A stretch of DNA of 45,369 bases from Chromera velia. Taxonomy: Eukaryota > Sar > Chromeraceae. The translations under genes were made by a program, and so were the position numbers. Positions 1 through 13,400 of the stretch are shown one piece after another; positions within the stretch are counted from its first letter, which is position 1, and the number at the start of each line of letters is the position of its first letter. The stretch spans positions 1 through 45,369 of the forward strand of contig JAHBMJ010005762.1 in assembly GCA_018398765.1 (NCBI GenBank). Reading direction: 5' to 3'. The notes under the pieces were generated by a model. The model had not been told where the DNA came from and did no database searches. It was given only the letters and a program-made list of their open reading frames with translations.

Positions 1-39
1 AAACAGATAAAAGGCAACCAAGAAAAGCGATGGACGGAC

Positions 40-1448
40 CTTCGGGGCAAAGACTTTCTCGAATCGTTTCTTCGACTGCTCGCGCAGAGGGCCGTCTTCA
101 AGGACACCTGCAGCGTGGAAGATGCCGATAGGCCCCTTCGCTCCCGAGGCTGCGGTCTTCAAAATAAACTCACAGCTCTCGAGATTCGAAACGTCGCCCT
201 TTACGATTTCGAGTTTCAGGTGAGCGTCAGACATCGACGCCTTCGCCAAGCGGGTGTACGCAGGTGTTGCTGCCGTCTCTGGATCAACGGAGCCTCTCCG
301 AGAGACCAGAAGGATCCGCTTTGCACCCTCATCAAGCAGCCAGTTGGCCACCACCAGCCCCAGACCTCCCAGACCCCCCGTGACGATGTACGTCGCACCT
401 TCCCTCGACACGTCCTCGGGGGCGTGTGTCTGGATGCTGCTGGGAATGGAAATCACCACCTTTCCGATGTGCTGGGCCCGCTGCATGAACCGGAACGCAG
501 CCAGACCGTTCCGCTGAGGGTCCGGCGATGCGATATCGAAAACCTCTTGTGGGAGAGGCTGCACAAGGGACTTCTCCCCGAGGGTTCGGATTCTGTCGAG
601 CATGTCTGCGAACCATTCGGGGGTCTCCTCGATCATGTGATCCACAGCAATAGTCTCGTAGTAGACGTCTGGGCGCTCCTCCTTCATCTTCTCCTTCGTC
701 CAGATACCTCGCTTGCCCAACTCCATAAAGCGACCCTTCGGACCCATCAGAGACACAGACACGTCGATGAACTTGTCGATCAGGGAGTTCAATACGACGT
801 CGATCTTTTTGCCGTCGAGGAACGCAGCCATGTCTGCTTCGAACTTCGATGCGTCACGAGAGCTGGTCACGTACTCCATGCCCAAGCTCTTCACGAACTC
901 CTTCTTCCTGTCACTGCCCACAGTGCCGTACATGATCGCCCCGACTCTCTTGCAGTACTGAATGGCAGCAATTCCGACACCACCGGAGGCAGCGTGGATC
1001 AGCACGCGATCTCCCTTCTTCACCTTCGCAAGGTCATGGAAGGCATACTCGACCGTACCGAACACCACAGGCAGCGCTGACGCCTGTTCAAAGGTCATGT
1101 TCTTCGGCTTTCGGCCGATCATGTGCTGGTCGGTGAGTGCGAAGGTCTTGAGGCACCCCGGAGCAACACCATAGACCTCCTCTCCCACCGTCACGCGAGA
1201 GACCCCAGGTCCAACACGGACAACAGTTCCGGAGAAGTCACCACCAGGAGGGCCTGCGGTCAGTCAGTCAGTAAGGGAGTGAGTGAGTCAGTAAATCAAG
1301 AAGGACACCGGATGGAAAACCTGGTGAAATGGAGGCAGCCAGCAGGCGGGGGAAAGAAGCGAAAAGGCAAAAGACTTCACGTACACCGCAACATGTTTTT
1401 GGATCTAGCAGCAAAGAAATTGAAAGTAGCGAAGAAAAGGCGAGCAAG

Positions 1449-1490
<42 letters not shown>

Positions 1491-4400
1491 CGCACCAACA
1501 CACACACACTCGCACCGACACACACACTCACACACAAAGCACTTCTTCACAACGACCGACCAGGGTCTCCCGGGTAGAGTCCCATCACGTTGAGGACGTC
1601 ACGGAAGTTGAGTCCGATTGCTCTCACTCGCACCTCAACCGCACCCTCTGGCACCTCAGCCCTCGCTCCCTCGGCATCCACCAATGACTGCGGTCGGAGC
1701 TTCAAATTTGAAATCGCGCCCCTGTCTCTCATGTGTAGCTCCACAGGACCCTTGCAGACCGTAGAGCTCTTTGCCAGACGGGGTGCAAAGACGCGGTCAC
1801 CTCTGACAGCCAACTCAAAATCAACCGGGTTCACTGCCTCACAGAGCTTGAGGGCTGCCTTTAGGCCTTCTGCGGGTTGCTTCGACGGGTCAATGTCGAG
1901 AGAGCCCACAGGCACTCGGGCACCAAAGACACCTTGCAGGTCTAAGCGCGCTGCTCTGACCAGGCCTGCCAGCCCTGCCTGAACAGGGGGGGAAGCAGTA
2001 GGCGTCTCTGCAGTGCCACTTCCCTCTCCAGACGACAGCGGAAGCTGCTGGCACCCCCTAGTCACAACCCGCACTGCCGGTCTCTTCTTCCCTTTCGGCC
2101 AGTCCTCGGAGCCAAGAGCTTGGAGAACTGCCGCAGCCTCCCACGCAATACTGACAGCAGCCTCTGGATCAGAGGACCCCTTTCCGATACCCCCCAAGTA
2201 GACGACTTCCTTCCACTCCTTCTCGGAGAGAAGTGCAATCAGGGCAGCCCCAGATGGCACCGATCCTGCTTGCTTGACTACTGCAGGGGAAGAGCCAGTG
2301 GTGCGTGCAAAGGCATCTGCAGCAGTGGGGGGCACAGCGAGGAGAAGGGTGGACGCGCTCTCCTGCGGCAAAAGAACAGAGACAGGGGTGCCTTTCCCTT
2401 CGCCGGCGACCCCTTCTGTAGACTTGGATGAAATTTCCTGAGGCCGCCAGACGACAGACCAAAGAAGTTCTCTCGGGATATCAGCGGGTCTCGAAAGCTC
2501 CATCTGTCTCAGAGACACACCGAAGAACTCAACCACAGTGGTGCCATCTGAGTTGAAAATGCGCACGTCAATCGAGGCACTCGTGGCGCTCTTCGACACA
2601 GTCTTCACGTGAGCCCAAAGCGGATGACGCTGCTCCTGGTTCTTCACCTCAATCCGACCCAACACCGCTCGCTCCACACCCACAGGGACGAGAGCATTTT
2701 TCGGTTTTTCTTCGGCAAGGAGAACCGCAGAGGACTGCAGTGCTCCGTCCAGCACCGCCGGGTGGACTCGGAAAGCACTATCGACTTCAAAAAAGTACGC
2801 ATTGAGACCGGACTCCTCCTCGCGAGGGGGGGCGACTGCGAGACGTGCAAGAGCCTCGTCCTTCCTCTGCCCTAGGCCCCGGAACAGAGACTTGACTGTC
2901 TGGAAACGTCGACCATACTGAAGTCCCAACTCCCCGACGCCTGCGTAGAAGCGAGACACGTCAACCGCCTCCCCTCCCTCGCTAAAAGCTTTCTGGAGCG
3001 CCTCCAAGTCTTCGGAGGGCTTCTCGAAATTTCCGGCAAGAGTCACGCTGCATCTTGCGTGGATCTCATTGGCGTCGTCGCCCACCGCATTCAGATTGCT
3101 GGAAGACAGAGTGACGTCACTAGACCCCCCACCTGGAGGTTGGGAGATCGTGACTGTCATTCGACGGGCGTTCCGATCGGACACAGAGTCCAGTCCTGCC
3201 GAAGCAGGAAGAAGCAAAGGACGCTCAATCTCCAAGTCCGTCAGTGCAATGGGGGGCGACTTCCCTTGAACGGTCGAGACTTCCCAACGGTCCCGCTCGG
3301 CCTCTGCACACGCCGCCATGGTCTCAATGAATGCCGCTCCCGGGACCACGACTCTCTTCAACACCCTGTGATCGTCGATGAGACGGTGAACGTCCTTTCT
3401 GATCACCGTCTCGTAACTCGCACCGCCTCCCTCCTCCTCGCGTCTCCGTCCAACCATTGGGTGACTGATGATTGAAAACGGGAAAGTCTGGTGTCTCCAT
3501 GAGACAGCGTCAGCGTCTGCAGCGCTCTGCACGATCCTCAGAGCCTTGCCGAACTCATCCTCGTCCGTCACTCCGGTGGCAGATGCGATCCAAGTCACCT
3601 TGGGAGGTCGTCCCTTGGTGTCCTGTTGCGCTGCACCAATGCATGTTTTTCCCAAATTCGACAGAGTCGCCGTGGGGCCTAGCTCAACCACCATACGGCA
3701 CTCCAGGGTTTCCACGACCGTACGAATTGCTTCAACAAAACGCACAGGGCTGACAATTTGAGAAGCCCAGTGGGAGGGGTCGACAGCAGCGGAGCCGTCA
3801 AGGACGTCACCTGTTCGCGTGGACACAAAAACAGTTTCCGTCGAGGCCTGTTGGAAAGGCGACGCTGCTACTATGCCCTGGAAGGTTTCGACCATGGAAG
3901 ACATCAGAGGAGAGTGGAAGGCATGAGATACCGTCAGCAGCTTGAAGCGGTCAGGGGTTCCGAGCTGAGCAAACACGGCCTCGACACCCTTTCGAGGACC
4001 TGACACGACCACAGACTTGGGGCCGTTGATTGCAGCCACTGCCACCTTTGACATCAACTCTGCTGCCGTCCCCCCTGACTTCTGCACAGCGGCAATAGCC
4101 TCCAACACTTGATCCTCGCTCAACCGACATGCGGCCATCACACCGTCATTTGCAGGCGTGTCCTGCATCAGCTGCGCCCTTCTGGCGACCAACTGCAGCC
4201 CGTCCTCGAGGGACATCACTCCACAGGCAGTCGCAGCAGCGTACTCGCCAAGAGAGTGTCCCATGACGACATCCGGCTCAACGCCCTTCGACTTCCACAG
4301 CTCAAGGAGCGCAACTTCCACACAGTAAAGGGTCAGCTGGGAGTAGAATGTCTGGTTGATAAGAACTTTTGCCTCTGCCTCCTCTTCCTTCTCTGAAGGG

Positions 4401-7400
4401 TACAAAAGCTTCGCCAACGGCATGCGGGAAAGACGGCGCTCTGCCACCAGTGCATCGCACCGATCGATCACCTTGCGGAAGACTGGTTCTTCTTTGTACA
4501 GGCGCACGCACATGTTCACGTACTGAGACCCTTGTCCTGTGAAGATGAAGGCAGTCTTCTGTTTGCGGCTCCGAGGAGATTCGCTGGTGACAGGAATAAT
4601 GGCGTCGCCCTCCTGCACGATGACGTGCGCGTTGGCGCCGCCAAAACCGAACGAAGAAACTGCACCCACAAGCTTTCTGCGCTTCTTCGCACCCCCGATC
4701 TCCGTCGGCTCTGTCGGGAAGACCACGGGGAAACCCTCGATGTCGATGTGCGGGTTCAGCTCCTTGAAGTGCAGGTTCGGTGGTGCAGTGCGCTGCTGCA
4801 AGACCAGGACCAGTTTCAAGAAACCGGCAATACCTGCAGCCCCTTCCAAATGGCCGAAGTTCGTCTTCACCGTACCGAGGACCACGGGGTTTTCTGGGTC
4901 TCTTCCAGGTCCGTACACCGCCTTCAGGGCACCCACCTCGATCGGGTCACCCAGCGCCGTGCCCGTGCCGTGCGCCTCAATGTAGCACACGTCGGAGGGC
5001 TTCAATCCGCCAGCGCGAAGAGCTGAGCGAATCACCTCCTGCTGCGAGGGCCCGTTGGGTGCCGTGAGGGATGCGGAGCGGCCGTCGTGGTTGACTGCCG
5101 AGCCGCGAATGAGGGCGAAGACCGACTCCTTCTGAGCGCGGGCCGCCGATTCAGGTCGAAGAATCACGACACCAACTCCCTCTCCACGGGCGTAGCCATT
5201 CGCGGCGGCATCGAATGTCTTGCACCTGCAGTCGGGTGAAAGCATCCGGGCCTTGGAAAGCACAATGAGCGTCTGCGGAGCGAGGATGATGTTCACTCCT
5301 CCCGCAATTGCCAAGCCCGACACTCCTGCTTTCAGCTTTTCCACGGCACCATCCATGGCAACGAGGGAGGAAGAGCACGCGGTGTCGATGGTCATCGAGG
5401 GACCTTTCAACCCGTAAACATATGAAATACGGTTCGAAATAATCGACAAGGAGCCGCCTGTGCCGGAAAGGGGACCGGAGCTTTTGGAAACTGCGGACAG
5501 AATATTCCAGTCAGTCGTGCAGCATCCAATGTACACTGCAGAGTCGGAATTCTGCAAGTCAGCCTGCTCAATGCGTGCGTGCGTCAGGGCTTCCTGTGTC
5601 ACTTCAAGGAGATGACGTTGTTGCGGGTCCATGTATTTCACCTCACTGGCCGAGACCGAGAAGAAAGCGTTGTCGAACTCCTCGAGCCGATCGATGCACG
5701 CTATTTCACGCACGTATGTTGCCCCCTGTGCATCCGGATCGGCTTCGAAGATCCCTTCGTTGCCCCAACGAGAGAGAGGAATCTCAGTGAAGCAATCAGT
5801 CCGCCTCATGAGCATTTCCCAGAGAGATCTGGGACCTCGGCTCCTTCCGGGCAGGCGACAGGAGAGACCGATCACAGCTACCGACTCGACACGATCCCCT
5901 CCAACACGTGCCTTTGGTACTGCGGTCTTTGCAGCGTCTTTGTTGCTTCCCTGAATTTGCCCGACAATGAAGCCAATGATCGCGTTGATCGTCGGGTAGT
6001 CAAAGAGGGTCGTTGCAGGGAGCCGCACGCCCAATTTGGAGGACAGAGCATTTCGGAATTCGACTGCCCCCAGAGAATCGATCCCCAATTCTTGCAGAGG
6101 GGCATCCATGGAGGGGAGATCTGAAGTGTCGAGAACCTGCGCAGCTGCCTCGAGGACTGTCGCTTTGACGAACTCTTGAAGCTCGTCTGTGTTCATTGAC
6201 CGAAGCTTCAGTTGAAGATCTCGAGAAACAGACGCAGAGCTTCCTGTTTCAATCTTGCTAAAGAAGGGAGGGACCTTTTCATATCGTTGGAGGAACACCT
6301 TCCACTTCAACTCCTGGCAGCCCACCACGGTTGGAGGGGGGAGGGAAGGCTTGGTGTTCTTCTTCTCGGCCTCCGCGTCCGTTCCCGGTTCAGCCGCCCG
6401 CAGAGAGAGACGCATGAGGTCACCCAGGACCCGCAGGCCCAGATCATTCGAGATGCCTCCCATCCCGACCTTCTCGAGGTACTGGGTGAAGTCCTTTGCC
6501 ATCCCCTGCTCCACCCAGGGACCCCACTGGATGCTCAGGGCCGGCATATTCTTCTCCCTGCGGTACACGGCAAGAGCGTCCAGACAGGCATTCGCGGCAG
6601 CGTAGTTGCTCTGTCCGAAGTTGCCCAGAAGGGCGGAGGCGGAGGAGAAGAGAACGAAGTTATCCAGATCCAGGCCGAGCTCGACACTCAGTTCATGAAG
6701 GTGCCAGGCTCCATCAACCTGCATCAGGGCAGAAGGACGTGATAGATGAAAGAAAAGGCACATGCCACACAAGGGGGGGGAGAAACAATGAGCACACGTG
6801 CATGCCAGGATACTTCGGCTGGTTTGCGACCCTTTCTGCATCGGTTGAAAGGGTATGCGGCTCGAAAAACTCTTGCTTTTCGTAAAGGCAGAAAGGGTGA
6901 CTCACAAGAGAGTGGACACATTCATTCGTCTGTATTGCAGCCTTCCTTCATTCGTTTGCTTTGCTTCGATTCCCGGCAATTCAGCTGCATCCTGCTGACC
7001 TTTGCCTGATAGACGGGGAAGATTTTGTCGATGCCCTGGTTGCCAATCGCAGCGTCTGCAAGGACACCTGCAGCGTGAATGATGCCCGTCAGCCTGTTGT
7101 TGTGAGAGAGCTGAACAGCCTTCGTCAGCATCTCCTGACAGGCTGCCTTGTTGGAGACATCGCAGGAAATGAGAATCGTCTCAACCCCTGCCGCCTTTGC
7201 GCTCTGAAGACGCTGCCAGAGTGGATGAGTCTGCGTATCTGCAGGAACGGAACCTCTCCGAGAGACCAGAAGGATCCGCTTTGCACCCTCATCAAGCAGC
7301 CAGTTGGCCACCACCAGCCCCAGACCTCCCAGACCCCCCGTGACGAGGTACGTCGCACCTTCCCTCGACACGTCCTCGGGGGCGTGTGTCTGGATGCTGC

Positions 7401-10400
7401 TGGGAATGGAAATCACCACCTTTCCGATGTGCTGGGCCCGCTGCATGAACCGGAACGCAGCCAGACCGTTCCGAGACGCGTCAGTCGCGGTCATATCAAA
7501 GATCGACAGTGGAAGGGACTGAATCGTTGACGCTTCCGCAAGAGACGACACTCGTCTCATCAAAGCTCCAAACCACTTAGGATCGTCCTCGAGAAGGTGG
7601 TCGAGAGCGATGGTCTCGTAGTAGACGTCTGGGCGCTCCTCCTTCATCTTCTCCTTCGACCAGATACCTCGCTTGCCCAACTCCATAAAGCGACCCTTCG
7701 GACCCATCAGAGACACAGACACGTCGATGAACTTGTCGATCAGGGAGTTCAATACGACGTCGATCTTTTTGCCGTCGAGGAACGCAGCCATGTCTGCTTC
7801 GAACTTCGATGCGTCACGAGAGCTGGTCACGTACTCCATGCCCATGCTCTTCACGAACTCCTTCTTCCTGTCACTGCCCACAGTGCCGTACATGATCGCC
7901 CCGACTCTCTTGCAGTACTGAATGGCAGCAATTCCGACACCACCGGAGGCAGCGTGCATCAGCACGCGATCTCCCTTCTTCACCTTCGCAAGGTCATGGA
8001 AGGCATACTCGACCGTACCGAACACCACAGGCAGCGCTGACGCCTGTTCAAAGGTCATGTTCTTCGGTTTCTTCGCGAGGAGTCTGGAGTCGGTCACGAC
8101 GAACGACTTCAGGGACCCGGGAGCCACCCCCATCACGCTGTCTCCAATGCTGAACCCCTCAACCCTCTTCCCCACAGCGGTGATGATTCCAGCGCAGTCA
8201 CCACCAGGAGGCCCTGCAAGCAGAGGTCGAGTAAGAGAGAGAGAGAAAAGACGGGGTTGAGGCACCCACTTGACACAGATCAGGGCTTTGTTTCGGCCTG
8301 TTCGAGTGACAACACTAAGCGACATGTTGACGATCTTTTTTTCTCCACCCAAAACGAATAACGACGTTCTCAGAACAGCTCAGATCGAGACTTAAAGCAA
8401 AAAGAAATACCAAGCCCATCTCAGACACCGGCTCCAGAGTCCACAGCACACACAAAAAAGGAAAGTGAGCCTGCATACACTCACACACAGAGCACTTCTC
8501 CACAACGACCGACCAGGGTCTCCCGGGTAGAGTCCCATCACGTTGAGGACGTCACGGAAGTTGAGCCCAATTGCTCTCACTCGCACCTCGACCGCACCCT
8601 CTGGCACCTGCGTCCTCTGTTCCTGGAGATTCTGAGGTCGAAGCTTCAAATTTGAAATCGCGCCTCTCTCTGTCATCCGGAGCTCGACTGCACCCGCACA
8701 GGTGGTCGAACTCTTCTGCAGTCTGCTCACGTACACAGCCTCGTCTCGAATGGCCAGTTCAGGCTCGTACTGCCCGCTTGCCCCTTTTCCCCGAATCCAT
8801 CGGAGGAATACGTCAAGCTGGGGAGCTGCAGCCGTGTCTGCCTGGAGGTCCACGCAACCAAACTGAACCTCAGATCCTGCGGCATTCGACAATTCCAGAC
8901 GGGCAGTCCGTGCAAAGCCCCAGACACCAGCGTGCTTAGGTTTCTCATTCAGTCCGTCGGCGTCAGTCACCTTCCGACACCCGCGAGTGAAAACCCAAAC
9001 CGCAGGCGGCTTGCTTCCCGCCGATGCAATTTTGCCGACGGTTTTGGCGACCTGCAGAAAGAGTCGAAGGAGAGAAAAGAAAGAAAAGCGTCCAGAAGAA
9101 TCTTCATGAAAAAATGTTAAACGACAGAGAGAACGAAAGACCGACATCCGGAAAAGAAAAATTCCCTTTTCACCATCCTGACTGAGACAGAGAGCGCAAG
9201 TGACGAGAGAAACCCACTTTTCAATGCAAGTGACCCCTTCAAACCCCCACCGTCTTCCTTCCCTTTCTGTCAACCCAACCACAGACAGACCTGGACAAGC
9301 TCAGCGATGGCGTCAACAACGTCGTCCTCCTCAGAGGAGGCTGCGCGCATACAGATGATTGCCTCGCAACTCGGCTGCTTGCCCAAAAGAGTTGTCAGCT
9401 GCTCTCCACGGGGAGATGCCGGAGAGATCTCGGGGACGTACGTATTCGTCCTTCCCCATGCCTGCTCGACATCCAACTGGAGTTCTGCCGGGATGGCACA
9501 AAGGAGGAGATCCGATGCATGTTCCCGAGGTTCGACTGCCGGGGTCACAGGTTCGCTCCCGGCTCTTCCCTCTGGCACGGCCTCTCCCCCAGCCCTCTCC
9601 CACACGGTCTCCCAGAGCAGATCTCTCGGGATTTCTGCGGGAACAGACAGTTCCATCTGTCGCAGAGAGACGTTCTCGAGATGGCATGCAACTCGACCGC
9701 TGTCAGTCAACAGGGAAACGTCAATGCTTGCTGCCGTTGCTCCACGGGACCTGAGGCGAACATGAGCCCAAACCTCCTCTGTAGCCATGCACGTGCCCAT
9801 TAGTGCCTCCTCAACTTGCACAGGCACCATTGGCTTCCTGGACCCCCTTCCTCCCTCCTCGAGAAGAACGACTGCCGACTGGAAGGCACCGTCGAGCAGG
9901 GCTGGGTGGACGCGGAAGAAAGGATCACAGTCAGACACACAGGACAGCTCGAGGCGAACCATGAGCTCATCCTGCCCCCGGAAGGCCTGCCTGATAGTCT
10001 GGAATCGGGGACCGTAGTCCAGCCCTACAGATCGGAGACCTTCATAGATCTTCGAACCTGCGACTTCATCAGGACACCGCTTTCGAATGGTTGCCACGTC
10101 AACAGGCTCCATCGCCTCATCGACGCCTGAAAGCGCACCCGCTCTCTTCGGTCTGTGAGTGGCAGAGCAATGGAAGTCCTCTGTCTCCCCCCCTCCAGAG
10201 TTTGAGAGCACTGACATTTGACCGTCAGGGGTGATCTCGACTGTCACACGGACTCGAGAGTCGGCTCCAGCAGCTGTGTTTTCCGGAATCATCAGCGGTC
10301 TCTCGATGCTGATCTCTTCGAGTACCACCACCTCACCTTCACCACCAGGCTTCTCGCCCTCACCACTGCTCAGAGAAGCCGCGCAGGCACCCAGAAGCTC

Positions 10401-13400
10401 CACAAAAGCAGCCCCAGGGAGCACAGCCTTCTTGAGCACAACGTGGTCCTCCATCAGCTCGGACACATCCTTGCGAAGGAGGAAAGAGAATCTCTCTCCC
10501 CCATCATCCGAAGTCCCTCTCCGTCCCTTCATGGGATGCGAAGGCTTTGTCCAGGGGTATCGTTTCTGCATGAGGTCCATCCCTGACGCAGGCGTAGAGC
10601 TGCGGGCAACACTCGTGGTGAGCTTCTCCAGCACAGCAGCAAACGTCTCCGAAGAGTTTCTCTCGTAGTCCATCGAGGCCAGCCTGCAGTCAGTCAGTCA
10701 GTCATAAACGGGGGGGGAAAAGTGAAAAAGTCAAATAATGCACTTATCTGGGAGAAATAGAGATCGAGCCGGACATCTGCTAGGGTGAAGAGGACACGAA
10801 AAGCTCAATGCCAGAGTCAGCTGAGGGCAGACGAAAAGAAAAAAGTCAATTCGCGCAAGGGAATCCATCCCCCTGGTTGACTCACCAGACGATATTTGGC
10901 GCATTCACGCACTGTTTGCCCAGAGCAAGCAGCAGAGGTCGCGGGCCGATCTCGAGGACCAGCCGGCAGCCAAGGCGTGCCACGTGCTGAATGCCGTCAG
11001 CAAATCGTACCGGCTGGACGATATGCTTCGCCCAGTAGCTCGCCTCCGTCACCTCCTGCTCGACCTCTCCACCCGTAACTGTGGAGATGAATCGGATGTG
11101 GTTTCTTGGGGGTTGGAGCGCGATCTGCTGGACCACCCTGCTGTAAGGTTCCTCTGTGGCTGCCATAAGAGGAGAATGGAAGGCATGAGACACCGCAAGG
11201 AATTTGGCACGTGTGTGCACGTCGAGTCTCTTCAAAACCCTTTCGACGGCTGGTCTCGGACCCGACACGACGACACTCTTGGGCCCGTTGATAGCGGCCA
11301 CTGCGACAAGCGGAAGCAGCGCGTCGTCAGGATCCTCCTTCTGGAGGGCCCGCACAGCGGAGAGAACCTGCTCTTCTGTCGAACGAATAGCAGCCATCAC
11401 GCCATCACGAGAGGGGGTGTCGTGCATCAGCCGGGCTCTCCGAGCTACCAGCGTGAGAGCGTCAGCGAAGGACATCACGCCAGCCGCGACTGCAGCGACA
11501 TACTCTCCAAGAGAGTGCCCCATGACGACATCCGGCTGGACACCCTTCGACTTCCACAGTTCCGTCAGAGCGTACTCAATGCAGAACAACACCGGCTGGC
11601 TGATCAGGGTCTCGTTGATCAAGTCCTCCATCTCCCCTCTGTTCTCAGGCGACGGGTAGAGAATCTCTTGGAGGCTGAATGGCAACAGCTTCCTTTCGGA
11701 GAGAATCTCAGCGCACCTGCGGGCGGGCATGTACACAATTCAGCAAATTGGAAGGTACCTCAACTCAATTCAGCATATTGGAAGGCACGTAGCTCAACTG
11801 ACACTTTTCTGACAGAGCCCCAAAACAGCGGTGCATGCCCCCAAGAACACTTCAAGAGAAATTTGAAACCTGTTTCGTATCTTTCGGACGAAGGGCCGAC
11901 AACCAAAAAGGAAAGCTTGAGATCATTATGACACGTCAGGCTGCAGCTACGAAGCACGAGAAAAAAATCCACTCCCCTTTTTTCACGCACCCCATCTCAC
12001 TAGCTCACTGACCTATCGATGCTTGCCCGAAAGACCGGTTGGGACTGGTAGAGCTCTTTCCCCATGCCAACATACTGGGACCCCTGTCCAGTGAAGACAA
12101 AAGCCACCCGCACCTTTCCGGGTCCGCTTGGACAGATGGACATAGTCCGGGGAGTGGTTTCCTTTGGCAATTCCGTTTCGGACTCTGCCGCCTCCACAAC
12201 AACGTGGGCGTTGGCGCCGCCAAAACCGAACGAGGACACGGCACCGAGGAGACGGCGCCTTCGCTGCCCCCCGATTTTCGTGGGTTCTGTTGGGAACACG
12301 ACAGGGAAGTCCTCGATGTCAATGTGGGGGTTCAGAGACTGGAAGTGAAGATTGGGGGGGGAACACCGGGCTTGCAGGACCAGCACCAACTTGATAAACC
12401 CTGCAATCCCCGCTGCTCCCTCCAAATGTCCGATGTTGGTCTTCAGGCACCCGATCACGAGAGGGTCCTGGGCGTCGCGCCCTTGAGCGTACACAGCCTT
12501 GAGAGCGCCCATTTCAATTGGGTCGCCCAGACTCGTTCCTGTGCCGTGAGCCTCAACATAGCAGACCTCTGAGGGTTTCACGGAAGCTTTTGACAGAGCC
12601 AGGCGCACAACTTCCTGCTGTGCGGGACCGTTCGGAGCGGTGAGGGAAGCCGAACGACCATCGTGATTCACACCTGTGCCACGAACAGTTGCAAGCACCC
12701 GCGCTCCCTCCTTCTCTGCTTCGTGGGCTCGCATCAAAACCACAGCTCCAGCTCCCTCCCCCCTTCCGTAACCATCCGCACCAGCGTCAAAGGTCTTGCA
12801 TCGGCAGTCGGGAGAGAGCATGCGAGCCTTCGCAAACGCAATGAAGGCATGAGGGGTGAGCATCAAGTGAACCCCCCCCACAAGAGCAAACGAAAGACCT
12901 TCTGCCCTCATTTTCTCAAACCCGACATCCATCGCGACAAGCGAAGACGAGCAGGCTGTATCAACAGTCAGCGACGCACCCTTGAGGCCGAACACGTACG
13001 AGATTCGGTTCGACAAAATCGATGCTGAGTTTCCTGTCCCTGAGAAAGCCGACGACTGGGTGTTCTCGAGGAAGCTCCAGTCATGATTCCCGCACCCCAC
13101 GAAGCACCCCATATCGACCCCGTTCAGGCCCTCCCGAGAGAACCCCGCATTCTCCAAAGCGAGCCATGACACTGTCATCAGCAGGCGCTGCTGAGGGTCC
13201 ATGAACTTCACCTCTGTGGGGGAGATGTTGAAGAACGAACAGTCGAAGAGATCTGCGTCAACAATAAACCCCCCGTCTCGAGCGTACGTAAATCCGGGTG
13301 CGTCAGGGTCCGGGTCGTACACCTCGTCCAGGCACCAACGGTCGAGCGGGACCTCTCGCATGCAGTCCGTTTTTGTCATCATCATCTGCCAGAAGGCGCC

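Larger units (their letters stand above)
40..5890 (-). other. PKS module 5 (partial): KS-AT-DH-psiKR-ER-KR N-terminal half
   Basis: KS (5885-4620) has DTACSSS, EAHGTGT and NFGHLEG. AT (4560-3560) has FTGQGSQ, GHSLG and HAFH, indicating malonyl. DH (3460-2440) has DHRVLKRVVVP, with Lys for the motif Gly, and LDGALQ. psiKR is 2440-1750; ER is 1740-1561 and 1253-440, with the GGVG loop. KR begins with TGGLGGLG at about 400 and is cut at the exon end KVFAPK (40) by a donor at 39, the same point where module 4 has intron 17. The KR catalytic part, the ACP and any later module or release domain lie left of the window. Unlike module 4, the KS to psiKR stretch here has no intron. Confidence 0.9.

Noticed and set aside
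115-1080. Long plus-strand open frame (321 codons)
   Set aside because: It lies opposite PKS exon 19, whose minus-strand translation is a clear ER/KR. A similar frame recurs at 6961-8040 only because the coding sequence is duplicated.
1452-1538. Possible CRISPR-like or regulatory array
   Set aside because: A plain dinucleotide microsatellite in an intron of a eukaryotic gene, with no spacers.
5579-6124. Plus-strand open frame of 181 codons
   Set aside because: Antisense to the KS/ACP of exon 18; GC-rich coding sequence often leaves open antisense frames.
6961-8040. Plus-strand frames resembling 115-1080, suggesting a repeated gene
   Set aside because: Shadow of the duplicated ER/KR exon on the minus strand, with no recognisable domain.
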